Assembly (NCBI GenBank): GCA_029959085.1 | Contig: JARWIR010000023.1 | Span: 6,275,860 to 6,339,859, forward strand | DNA: 64,000 bases | From: Nemophila menziesii | Lineage: Eukaryota > Streptophyta > Magnoliopsida > Boraginales > Hydrophyllaceae | Reading direction: 5' to 3' | Shown here: positions 1-10,096 of the stretch, one piece after another | Layout of the letters: the number at the start of each line of letters is the position of its first letter | How positions within the stretch are numbered: the stretch's first letter is position 1 | Made by a program: the position numbers and the translations under genes | The notes under the pieces: generated by a model | Database searches by the model: none | The model's input: only the letters and a program-made list of their open reading frames with translations | Told to the model about the DNA's origin: nothing

Positions 1-855
1 AGGCAGAGATAAATAAAAAAATAGGCAGAAGCAGAAGAAGCCGAACAAGTCAGGTTCGAGGAACCAATCACTGACTCAGCATGAAATTATAGAGGTATAA
101 TTTCTTATATTACAAATATAATTTATTAGTTATTTATTAATTTAATTTTTTATTTATTATTTGTTATTGTATATTTTGTAGGAGAAGCTGATGATTGATA
201 CTAAGGATCCCTTGAGTTTTGTGGACGAGCAGACACAGGAGGAGGTGCCACTTCCGCCAATAGGCAGTTACTTCGAGTACTTGGGGATGACCAAGCTACG
301 AGTACCTAGCGCGACGGAAGATGGGAACAAGCTAGTGTTAGTGTGTTTTTTTATAATGTTAAAAAAATTATTCAACTTTAAATTTTTTTAATACTTTAAT
401 TAATTATTACATTAAAATTTAATTACAGGGCGTTTATCGTGAGAAGCAGAAGGGTAGGGTTATCGAGGTGGGATCCCAGTCTGAAGATGTTCTGGTGGAG
501 GAACAAATGAGTGCGATGAAGGAGACAATAGAGGAGGTGACCCAGCCATTGGAGCCGTCCAGAAGACACCCAAGGCTCCTACTGTTCCAGACGCGACTGC
601 ACATAAGAATGCGGTGCTACTCCAGCGGATCCTAGAGGGTATAAACGAGCTGCACGAGCATCAAGAAATGCCACCTATACCTGGTTCAGCCACACAATCG
701 ACCGCTTCAACATCTACTCCATATTTTGTAGAGACGATGCTCCAAGGGTTGAATGAATCTAGGTCCGTCTCGGGTCTTCCTCCGGTCCACCATCCCGACT
801 CCCTCGAGATGAAGATGAAAATGAAGAAGAAGATGCGGATTTGAATGATCCCTAA
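1..855 (+). pseudogene. CACTA second gene (TnpA/Transposase_24-like), 3' exons, copy A
   Basis: Coding pieces separated by short AT-rich introns: about 1-94, 182-333 and 430-855, with acceptors at tgtag|gag and ttacag|ggcg. Visible peptides include PLSFVDEQTQEEVPLPPIG, GVYREKQKGRVIEVGSQSED and AVLLQRILEGINELHE, and an acidic tail ending DADLNDP before a TAA at 853-855. This layout (small exons, helical segment, acidic C-terminus) is typical of the second gene of plant CACTA elements. It is not functional: an in-frame TAG lies at the start of the first exon piece and at least two frameshifts separate the last-exon segments. Copy B has the same lesions, so they predate the duplication. Confidence 0.7.
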
Positions 856-1177
856 TTTAGATGTTATTTATTAAGACTTTTATTTTATTACTTTTGACTT
901 TTATATGTGTAATATTTAGACTTTTTATTCCGGGTGTTTGACTTTTTATTCCCGGAGTTTGACTATTCTTGGTTTCTTAATTTTTATCAATATATGTGAT
1001 GTTTTTTATTTATTATTCTCTTTTATTAATATTAAATTAAAAATAAAAAAATTAAATAAAATTGGAAAACAAATAAAAAATTAAAATAAAGAAAAACACA
1101 AATAAAAATAAATGTAAAATATAATTTTTCAATAAAAAAAAGAATACCGACGACACGTAAGTCGTCGGTAAACTTCT
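1..1177 (+). mobile_element. CACTA-2 internal/3' fragment (copy A)
   Basis: Matches 37173-38350 of the complete CACTA-2 element in copy B, covering the end of its second gene and the first family-specific subterminal repeats (cgacgacacgtaagtcgtcgg near 1146-1168). The fragment ends abruptly at a GTAC shared with the CACTA-3 transposase, so the CACTA-2 3' end has been deleted here. Confidence 0.85.
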
Positions 1178-1181
1178 GTAC

Positions 1182-1317
1182 CTTGCCCGAGTCATACAGG
1201 AAGTTAAAAAGTTTAGGTATTGGGTAAAATATCATCGATGTTTGCGTGAACGATTGTGCTTTATTTTACAAGAAGAATGAGTTCCTCGACAAGTGTCTAG
1301 TATGTAGTGAATCCAGA
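1182..1317 (+). pseudogene. TNP2-like CACTA transposase fragment (copy A)
   Basis: Encodes [15 protein letters not shown], a TAA, then [16 protein letters not shown] and [14 protein letters not shown]. This is the conserved TNP2 segment around the zinc-binding cysteines (C..NDC..LF, CxxC..SRW). The stop is a one-base change in a position where the family has Tyr. Copy A keeps 22 bp (about 1226-1247) that copy B lacks, so copy A is the better witness of the ancestral frame. The ORF is cut at SRW by gypsy-A. Confidence 0.8.
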
Positions 1318-1393
1318 TGGGACAACTGTACACTTGCGGTTGTAGTTCTCTTTTCCTTATTTGCATTTTTCAAGAACACACAAAGGACCACCA
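1318..1393 (+). repeat. gypsy-A 5' LTR remnant (76 bp, copy A)
   Basis: tgggacaac..ggaccacca, matching the last 76 bp of the 3' LTR (6146-6221) with a handful of differences. It is followed directly by protease coding sequence instead of a primer binding site. Confidence 0.85.
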
Positions 1394-2015
1394 GTAAATT
1401 ATTTTTTCCAGTTGATTTTGTTATACTTGACTACGACGCGGATATGAATGTCCCCATTATCTTGGGAGGACCATTCCTAGCCAAGGGGCGTACTTTAATT
1501 GATGTAGGAAACGAGAAATGATTATGAGAATCCAAGACGAGGAGGTGAAGTTCAACGTGTTCAGACCAATGAAATTTCCAGATTCCAAGGAGGATTGTTT
1601 TCGTTTAGATGTAGTTAAACATGTACCAAAAGAGCCAACTAACGTTGAGGAGACCTTAGGAGTGGAGGAAAGAGAGCTAAGAAAGAAACCACCAATTAAA
1701 GTTCCTCCAAATCCTAAGGGAAGTCCACACCTTGATCATGCAAAGAAGAAAAACAAAGCACGTGCCACGAAGGTTCCAAAAGAACCTAAGAAATAAAGAA
1801 AGAAAACGGAGTTCAGAATAGGCGAAGAAGTTGCAATGAAAAAGCCTGACACTCCTCCGAAGGTGCGTTTATCCAAGAGATCTTGGCTAGGACCATTCAC
1901 GGTTACAAAGGTTACCTCGGATAAATTAGTTGGAATAAGAGCCAAGGGATTCAAATTTCGAGTAGCAAATATTGACAACCTCACTCACTGCTTGGGGGGT
2001 TATGTTAAGGAATGA
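1394..2015 (+). pseudogene. gypsy-A protease fused to integrase C-terminus (copy A)
   Basis: First part: [36 protein letters not shown] then [15 protein letters not shown], the end of a plant gypsy aspartic protease (ILGRPFLATGRALIDV..EVKFNVF family pattern); the catalytic DSGA region is absent. A one-base loss at about 1519 splits it into two frames. After a lysine-rich linker the frame shifts again into EFRIGEEVAMKKPDTPP..RSWLGPFTVTKV..FKFRVANID..GGYVKE, the integrase C-terminal GPF/Y region, ending at TGA 2013-2015. The RT, RNase H and integrase catalytic core are deleted. The copy at 43340-43969 has the same breaks. Confidence 0.8.
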
Positions 2016-4632
2016 TGCATAAGGTAACCCGTCGAGCTTATTGATGTTAAACAAAAGCAATTTCAATTGTATACTAGTTAATTGCTTTCATTATCTTTTC
2101 AATTCGTAGTGAAAATTAGAGTAATGGTTATTTATTTAGTGTTTAATTTTTAAGAAATGAGAAAGGTTGGTGCTTTTGATGATTTCAGGAGTGAAAGGAT
2201 CATGAGTTTGGGGTCGAAAAAATGAAAAACGAAGGAAAATGAGTCGCAACACAAGGGCAAAACCAGGAACCCGGTTTCATGAGCTGTAGCCTCCAACTTT
2301 CTGACTAGTGCGTGCAGTTTCACGCAAAGGATCGCGTCTGAGTTGCGTCTAGCCCGCATCTGGAGTTGCGCCATCGACGAAAACCGGAAACCCGGTTTCG
2401 AGAGCTAAAAATCCCAAGGTTCTGGTTAGTGCGTCAAGTTTGACGCAAGGTGGCTTGCGTCTGGGGCAAAAAAAAATAGGGTACCCGGTTTCAAAAATGC
2501 GGGTACCCGGTTTCTGTCGGCGAAAATTGACCTAAACCTTGAGAAAACCTTGTTTTCCCCTTTCTTTTGGCCTCCCATACATGAAACACCATGGATGGCG
2601 AATATAATCTACAAAAACATCAATATTCCATCATCAAAACACCAAAATATCATCCATCCATCTCTCTAAACATCATCCAAACACACAATCATACCACAAA
2701 TCTTCCCCAAACACCATAGAATTCACACTTTCATCCCAATTTTTCTTTCACCAAAGCTTAAAGTTTATCCATTAAACCTTTCCCAAACCTTGAAATAATT
2801 ATGACCCAGCTCAGAATACACCATAATTCATATCCATACACCTTCAAGAACACCAAAATCACAATTATCATCCAAAACTTTTTAGATTTCTTGAAGCTTT
2901 GAGTTTGGGGTCATCATAGATGACCATGAAGGTTGGAAAAGGTACGAAGAACATGATGAAGAAATAAAATTGGGTATTGAGGGAAGATTTTCGTAGAGGA
3001 GATGATGATTAGAGAGCTAGGAATAGCTGAAAACGTGGGAAATTTGACGAAAAGTTCGAGGTGATGAAAAACACTTTATTCAATATTAACACAACCATTA
3101 ATGATCTTTACAACTTGATGAAGAAGAATTCAAAACCTCAACCTAGACGCAACAATGGTAACTAGCCTCGCACTGGTTAAGATACGTTTTCTATCCCTTC
3201 TCATTTTGTGTAGATTAGTTTATTTGCTTTGAATCTTTTCGAGTCGTGGGGACACGACTAATTTTTTAGCTTGGGGTGGGGTTCGTTGCCTCATCCCAGT
3301 TTTATATGTTATTTGTTTTACTTGCTCTCCATAAAAATAATTAGGAGTTGCGTTTGACTGTAGAAGATTTTAAATGTCCCTTTTAAGCATACTTTTGATA
3401 AATCTATGATAGTAAATAGTGGACTTTAGGGAATAACATAAAACACGCTTTAATTGCATGAAAACATAGATAATGAATAGGAAGAATTAATAAACAATGC
3501 AAAATAAGTAAGCTTTTACTTAAGGAAAATGTTTGGTTTCTAGAACGCGAGATCAAAATTAGTAGAGAACCCATTTAGATATGAACTAGAGACGAACCAT
3601 GTAGCTAGGAAAATGATAAGGGCAGTTCTTTGTTAGCCATTTGTAGCCTTTTACCTTGCTATCCCTTATATGAATATTATCTATCTTAGCCCAATTTTGA
3701 GCCTTAAGCCTTTTCTTTTGTCGCCACGATATAAGCCCATATCCCCTTAGATTATTAGGCATGACCAAATGACCCTCACTTGAATCACGATCCTGAGACC
3801 TGTCTCGAGCTTGAGTTTGGGGTGGAGGGTCCACATTTGGGAAATTACATTGGGAGGGAATTATATGTGTTTGTATTGAGGCACATATTCAGAAGATGAT
3901 ATTAATTGTAACCCTTTGCCCTGATTAAAAAAAAGTGAAATAAAATTCTCAAGACAGTAGAATCCGGGAACCCGGATTTCACAAAACCGGGAACCCGGTT
4001 TCTCCTGGATAAAAAAATAAAAAATTTCGAGAAAAAGAGAAAAAGAAAAAATGAAAAAGAATAAATACCCGGCAAAGTGGAATGTTTCTGGAAATCATCT
4101 TAGATTAATTGGGCGAACTTGGTCATGCTAAATTTGTGCATCAAATGGGTTGCGTGAGAACATTATATGAGTGTAAACTAAAGCTCGTGGACATTTGTTG
4201 ATGGTAAGTGAGGAGAGAGCCAAAAGCTTACTTCAAAATTACCAAAAATATATACCACACTGTCCCTAAGCCTAAACTAAAACCGTAAAGTCCTCGTGAT
4301 TCCTAGGTGCATGGTAAGTTAATAGGGAGTATACTAAGTGGAGCGTTCAAAGCGAGTAAGGATCGAAGAACAAACTATAGCCATCATATTGAGATAAGTA
4401 CAAGTGTAACCTTCTAGCATTGCAAAGTTAATTTTATGATTGAATTTATTTGTGTTTGATGTTGCATGATTAGTGTATGTGTATGTTAGTTCTTAATTTT
4501 TGTTATATGAGATTTATTTTAAGGATTGCTTAAGGGTTTATTTGTTAACTTCTATTTCCTCTTGCATCTACTTCATTCCCCTTGTTTTTAGTTTTGCTTT
4601 GTCGGGACGACAAAAGTTTGAGTTGGGGGTCT
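2016..4632 (+). other. gypsy-A noncoding spacer between pol remnant and 3' LTR (copy A)
   Basis: No credible gene. It starts with the post-integrase leader (cgagcttattgatgttaaacaaaagc), contains several copies of a CCGGGAACCCGG/GGGTACCCGG motif (2266-2520 and 3963-4005), two conserved blocks (gagtcgtggggacacgac at 3240 and the Gly/Trp-rich-looking gagcttgagtttggggtgg at about 3810) that recur in gypsy-B, and ends with a polypurine tract at 4619-4631. Antisense open frames here look accidental. Confidence 0.75.
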
Positions 4633-6221
4633 TGATGTCTCCCTAAATGTTCTAATTGTATTCCCTTGTGAGACATCATTGTGGGTGTTTATTCGACTAT
4701 TTAGATAGACTTTTAGTGTTAATATGCAATAAATCGATTTTCCTCTTTTAATTCTAGTCTTTTTATTTATTAAACTTTTGCGCGTAATATGGTTTGTTTT
4801 TAGTGAAAAGTTTGTAGGTTTGGAATACTAGATAGGAGAGGAACTAAAGAATAAAGTCAAAGAGCGTGTAATGAAGTCAAAGCAAGAAGAAATATCCCAA
4901 AAGAATTGATAACTTGAAGCTGCAAATCTGGAAAGTTGATAAAGATTGCTAATTCCGAGCCATCTAAGAGTAGATTTAGCCTCTTACTTAAGAGAGAAAT
5001 TGTTGCCCATTGAGTTACGAAACTTTATCAACTGGAATGAGGTCAATCCGAGTTGAAACGAGCCGTTTAGAGCTGATTTAGTGAAGGTGGTGCAGCAGTT
5101 ACGGGATTTGGGCTTAATTAATGGACTTGGGCTTTTCTAATTTTCATTTAATCTCTATGAAAAGCCTAGTCCGAATTTCAGCGTATAAAAGGGCTTTGGA
5201 CTTCTATTTTCACACACCTTTTTCATAACAAGACATACCCTCCTCAAGACTCAGACACCAGAGAAGAAGCTAGAGCAAGGAAGAGAAGAAGCAAGAGCTG
5301 GAGACTGTCTATATCTTCAATTCTCAGCCAATTCAACTCCGTAATTAGGTTCTTCTATTTTATTCTGTAAAACATTATGAACTCAATTATTTCTTTAGTT
5401 TTTGTCATTTCAATTATTATGAGCTAAACTTAAATAGTGCTTGAGAACGCATAATGGGTTAATCCCAATTTGATTTTGTTTCATGTGTTTGGATTTGGGA
5501 TTTTTATAATTTTAAATTGGGTAAATTTTATTTTTCATTAATTTGCTTTTATTTACAATGAATGACGTAATTAACTAATCATACGACTTAGTATCTAGGC
5601 TATTCCATTTAGTGGTGAATGGATCACCTTGACGGGGGGGGGGGGGGAGGTCTGGGTACGGATCTAATTAATGAATGTAGGATAGATTTTAGAGACTCTG
5701 ATGAGATTAGTTAATCCTATGGTCAATTGGGTAGAATAGACTTAATCACTTGAGAGTGGACTATAATTCTCCTGACGGGGTTTGTAGCACTTGAGAGTAG
5801 CTCCTTAGTCCACCCTGACGGGGGTAAGGAGAATTCCGAATCCCGACCATTACATATTTACCAATTTGTCCCTTAAACATTACATGAAATGAATGATAAT
5901 TAGGTGAAACCCTTGCGTCTCTCAAGTACTGCCTTTTCTACCTTGCGTAAACACTTTACTTTCTTGCATCTAGTTTAATCTTTGCATTAATTTAGTATTT
6001 TAATTTATTGTCTTAGTATTGGAAAACCAAAACAACAATCTTCAAATCATTTATCTGTTTTCACGTGCAATTAATCACATTTGGTAAGCATTAGAGTCAA
6101 CCATTTCGTCCCTGAGAACGAAACTGTATTATCACATATATTACTTGGGACAACCGTACACTTGCGGTTGTGGTTCTCTTATCCTTATTGCATTATTTTT
6201 AGAACACACAAAGGACCACCA
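4633..6221 (+). repeat. gypsy-A 3' LTR (copy A)
   Basis: Begins TGATGTCTCCC right after the polypurine tract and ends ..ggaccacca; 1589 bp. It contains a TATA box (5184-5190), a run of 14 G at 5634-5647 and direct repeats of ccttgacggg/cctgacggg. Its start resembles the LTRs of gypsy-B and gypsy-C (TGATGTCT..GACATCA), so the three are related families. Confidence 0.85.
5184..5190 (+). promoter_or_regulatory. TATA box in gypsy-A LTR
   Basis: gcgTATAAAAgggc, followed about 30 bp later by CA-rich sequence, fits the U3/R boundary of an LTR promoter. The same site is at 47136-47142 in copy B. Confidence 0.5.
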
Positions 6222-6875
6222 GACCGTTAGTTGTTTATTTGGTGTTTATTTTATTTTATATTAATTTTGTGATGTAATATGACTTTGACTATGTTTTGAC
6301 TTGGGCTGACTTTTGGTTTGACTATGGATGTTTTGGTATTTTAATTAATTATTTTGGTTTATAATTGGTATTTTTAATAATTAATTGGTATTATAATTCT
6401 AAATCATAATTTTTTAATTTTTAAAAATATAAAAATAAATGTCATTAGCGACTACAAGTAGTTGGTAATACTTAAGTCATTAATGACTACTTTGTAGTCG
6501 ATAATAAATCATCAATCACCGACTTCTTAAGTAGTCGGTAATACGTAAGTCATTAACGACTACTTTGTAGTCGACAATAACTCATAAAACAGCGCCTACG
6601 TAAGTAGCAGGTAATACTTAAGTCATTCACGACTACATAAGTAGTCGCTGTTTGATAGTTATTATCGACTACAAGGTAGTCGTGAATGACTACATGCCTT
6701 TTCACGACTACAAACTGACTTTCGTCGCTAGAGATTACCTCTAACGAAGAGTTTTTCACGACTAAGTAATAAGGACTACATGTAGTCGGTAAAGTTTAAA
6801 TTCGTTTTCCGCGACTACTTTTTTCATCTTTCGCGCCTACAAATATAGTCGCGGAAAGAAAGACGCGGTGTAGTG
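6222..6875 (+). repeat. CACTA-3 3' region with subterminal repeats (copy A)
   Basis: After about 200 bp of AT-rich tail, 6440-6875 is packed with direct and inverted copies of a gactac..gtagtcg motif (for example gactactttgtagtcg at 6485 and 6557), finishing with the terminal GTAGTG. Arrays of short inverted motifs next to the terminus are the transposase-binding regions of CACTA elements. Confidence 0.85.
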
Positions 6876-8851
6876 TCAGTATAGAGTGGTCGTTATTTAG
6901 AACTAAACATAGGACCTCATAGTTTTTATTTCTTTATCCTTCTCGCTTGTCCGGGAAGGGTTATTACCCTAGACCTTTCATTCTTTTATACTTCTATCCT
7001 CATACTTGAGTGGAGAATACACATCATTCACTGTCCCTTTCTCCACAAGATTTTTGAACTATATTCATTGTGTAGGGAGTGAGTTTACATATTAATTGGG
7101 CAAGCACGCCATAGTAGTTACTAATAAACTCCTTTTGTCTACTTGACTAGCACGTTATCTCTTACATTCTCACTTCTATTTAAATAACACAATGGTTAAC
7201 ATTACCTAAGAGCGTTGTAGCTTCTAACTTTATACTGTCAATAACTCTTGATTGTCGATACCCTAAGAAAATCTTTGCATCGGTGTCATCTGGGATACAT
7301 TCAGAAAAGGGCACTCGAGTGGACGTTTTCATGATGATAAGATTAAGCAGTTTGAATCCTCTATTTTCTCCAGTACTATGTTGTAACTGTAATGTCTTAA
7401 AACTCGCCTCCTTTGTTAAGGTGAGTAATTCCCCAAGTTAATATATATATATATAGTATTCAACTCATACAACTAAAATTATGTAATTCTAGTCTCTTTT
7501 ACCTTAGAAACATAAATAACAATCAACTTTTGATTTTTGAATAGACAAGAGTATAATAATTTTTCCTAAGTGGTTATGGATATCAAGTTCTGTCTAATTA
7601 ATGCTACAATGAATATAATTTGTAGTTTTAATATGCAATTAAGTTAGATAATAAGTTTTAATTCTCTTACTATCGATACACGTGTCTTGTTTAGAGGACA
7701 AATTCTTTATATGAATTTGTAGTTGAATTTGAAGAGTTTCTAGACACAAGTTTAGAGGATTTTTTTTACGATTGGATTAACTCATTTTTTTCTTTATTGG
7801 TGGTGTTTGAAAGTCGCCCCATTCTCGAGGAGGAGGCTAGAGTTTTGCGGTGTTTAAGTCTAAGTGATCAAAAACTTCCTTGTTATTTTAGTAACTGCGT
7901 TATCTATTTTCCAGAGTTGTACATAACTTTTGAAGTTTCTATAATAATATATGTCCATTTATGTCTAACCTCACAATATTTGATTTCATTAATATTTGGT
8001 CCAATACATATTAGATGGCTTCGGGTAATATTTAAGTATAAGTATGACAGGTAACGGGTCTATAGTGGAATAGCTAGGGCCTAAATTATAAATCCAAAAG
8101 ATTACAAACAAGGGTTTCATAGTAACAATGACTCATATGTGCGTGAGATGTCCTAGAGGTTCATTAATTAAGTATAATTTATTGATGGTCGAGATAAATT
8201 ATGGGTTCATTGACTATGACCTATAGTTGGTTGAATTGGTTAGCAATGACTATGACCATCATTGACTGCATGTGAAGGCTTTGCAAAAATAGTTTTTGGA
8301 AGAATGTTATTAACATTTAAACTGCATGTTAATAACCTTGTTAAAGAAAAATAAAAGATAGATAAAACCTGTAAGTAAATGAGAGTGTAGACATTGGCTG
8401 ACTCCTCTCTAGTTTAACTCCCTTCGCTAGGTTAGAATGAGGGCCCTCTAAATTTGAATTAAATCAATTTGAAGTTGTACCCCTTTGTTGTGACCTAGTC
8501 ACCTCTGACTTTACTGGTGGTAGTTATTTTTCTGGACGTTCTTCTTTGCTAAAGAGCTATATGTCCTTCAACTGTATAAAAGTACCTTTATCCATAAAAA
8601 ATCCAATGTAGGAATAAATTATGGTTTCAACATTTCTTTATTAATCTGCACATACTTATATAGTCAATAAAAATGAATTTTTGTTCGAGACCAGTAACAA
8701 AACAATTTTAATATAATGAGAAAAATGTCTAAACAATAATTTCCAATGAAAATGAAGTAATTTTGTAAAATAGTTTAGTTAAGACAAGAAAAAATGTTGG
8801 TTCACACAAAGAAAAACTTAATAAAGAGTACAAAAACATAACAAAAGCATA
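6876..8851. other. Gene-poor AT-rich stretch (copy A)
   Basis: No recognisable gene or element. A short (at) run lies at 7441-7456. Position 8568/8569 is the empty site for the 7.2 kb LTR element present in copy B. The open frame at 7797-8054 is conserved in copy B but has no recognisable domain or coding signature. Confidence 0.6.
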
Positions 8852-10096
8852 TTAAATATCAAATCCATAAGGCAAAGACATTAAAAATTGATAGCCAAAG
8901 TTGGGGTCTTCGTCATCATGATCTCCGGCTGTAATATCACAATTTCTTTCCCCTTGTCATCTTTGTCGTTTGTAATAACATTTCCCTCTCCTCCTATCAC
9001 TAATGCTCCTCTTTCATTCGGGTCACTTATCTTCTCCAGCATCACACCTTTCCCTTTTTCCTTTGAAATCCCAGCTGCTTTCTCTGAGGCTTCATCCCCT
9101 GATTTATCAACTTTGCTGAATCCAAGGGGATATTCTTGTTCCTCCATGAATTTGGATGCCAACAAGAAGAGGCTGCTTTACGTATGTTGTTACTGCTTTG
9201 CAGATCCTCGCGCGAAAATGTGTCAAGGGGTCTATCTGTGGCATTTCAAAAGAATAATAATGTAAATTTATTAAACATTTTTGTGACAAGAATAAAAACT
9301 ATATAGCTAGAGATAGCTGATTGGAGAAAAGTAAGGAAGCTAATGTTTTAAGCACTATCAAAATATACTATTCCTACTTTTTTTTATACATTATAAGTTA
9401 ATGATTGCTTCAAATAGTAATTTATATTATAAATCTAAATTTTATATATTGATGAACAACTAGTTAAAATTATTATTATATATATATACTAGTAATGTAG
9501 AATTTTTCGAAGAAAATATATAATCATAAAGTTTAATTTCCATCAAAAAAACATGTTAGAAATGGAAAGATAAAAAGAAAAAACAAATTAGTACCTATCA
9601 AAGTTCGACTTCTTTTTAAGTTTGCTTGCATTTCCACTGGTTCAGACAATTCCCTTGAGGGTTTGGCTCCAAGTCCAATGTAGTCACCCGCAAGTTTGAG
9701 ATCCTGTGTATTAGTATTTCATTACTCTATACAAAATTAGTATGTATGTATCCTAAAAAGGCAAAACTTGTAGCTTAAACCTGAAACCAACCAAATACTT
9801 ACGTGTTAGGTCTTTCATTGCTGGGTGTTTTACTTATGCGTTCAAACCACCGTAAGGCAGAATCGATTTCGCACCACTAGTAAAATTAAACAAAATATAT
9901 TATTACTGATAAAAATCAAGACTTAAAAATATATATAACTAGTTTAATAATAAAAGAAAGGCGGGTTTAATTCACCTATTGGCTGGTTGAAAGGGAGCTG
10001 GAAGATGAGCTTGGTCAAGTTGCCTCCGAGGCCACCGCTGTAAACTGTAGTGCCATTTTGTTGATTATATTTGCCTCCGAGGTCAAATATTTCCAT
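8852..10096 (-). pseudogene. Unidentified multi-exon host gene, broken (copy A)
   Basis: Minus strand. First exon 10096 to 9976 starts ATG (MEIFDLGGKYNQQNGTTVY..LPFNQPI) and ends at a good donor ATAG|GTGAAT. A middle exon around 9890-9810 has a GTAAGT donor. Another exon (about 9706-9601) reads DLKLAGDYIGLGAKPSREL..KRSRTLI and ends ATAG|GTACTA; it joins in phase to the last exon (G+AT GCC ACA GAT), which encodes a charged, Lys/Glu/Gly-rich tail with DKSGDEASEKAAG and, ancestrally, an acidic end before TAA at 8852-8854. I recognise no family. Copy A has a 16-bp deletion near 8935 that shifts the frame, and extra sequence near 9120-9170. The join between exons 2 and 3 cannot be made open in either copy. 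Confidence 0.45.

Larger units (their letters stand above)
1318..6221 (+). mobile_element. gypsy-A, deleted Ty3/gypsy retrotransposon inside CACTA-3 (copy A)
   Basis: Plus-strand Ty3/gypsy derivative. The last 76 bp of the LTR (1318-1393) recur at 6146-6221, so the left LTR survives only as its 3' tip. The interior consists of a protease remnant fused to the integrase C-terminus (1394-2015), a long noncoding spacer, a polypurine tract (gagttgggggtct, 4619-4631) and a full 3' LTR. PBS, gag, RT, RNase H and the integrase core are gone. No target-site duplication is visible because the left end is truncated. The long post-pol spacer suggests the Athila/Tat group. Confidence 0.85.
1182..6875 (+). 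mobile_element. CACTA-3, 5'-truncated copy A, host of gypsy-A
   Basis: Remnant of a CACTA element whose complete copy is 41350-48799. It holds a transposase fragment (1182-1317), the nested gypsy-A (1318-6221) and the 3' subterminal region, and ends in ..CGCGGTGTAGTG at 6875, the complement of a CACTACACCGCG terminus. The 5' terminus and first 1.8 kb are missing because of the deletion joining 1177 to 1182. Confidence 0.85.

Noticed and set aside
3586..3834. Open frame on the minus strand, also present at 45538-45786
   Set aside because: It is antisense to the gypsy-A spacer and shows no domain. Its conservation is explained by the recent duplication.
6440..6860. CRISPR-like array of short repeats
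   Set aside because: The repeats are irregularly spaced, in both orientations, and lie beside a CACTA terminus in a plant-type genome.
7797..8054. Open frame kept in copy B at 49724-49981
   Set aside because: No recognisable domain, low-complexity hydrophobic sequence and no splice context. The similarity follows from the duplication.
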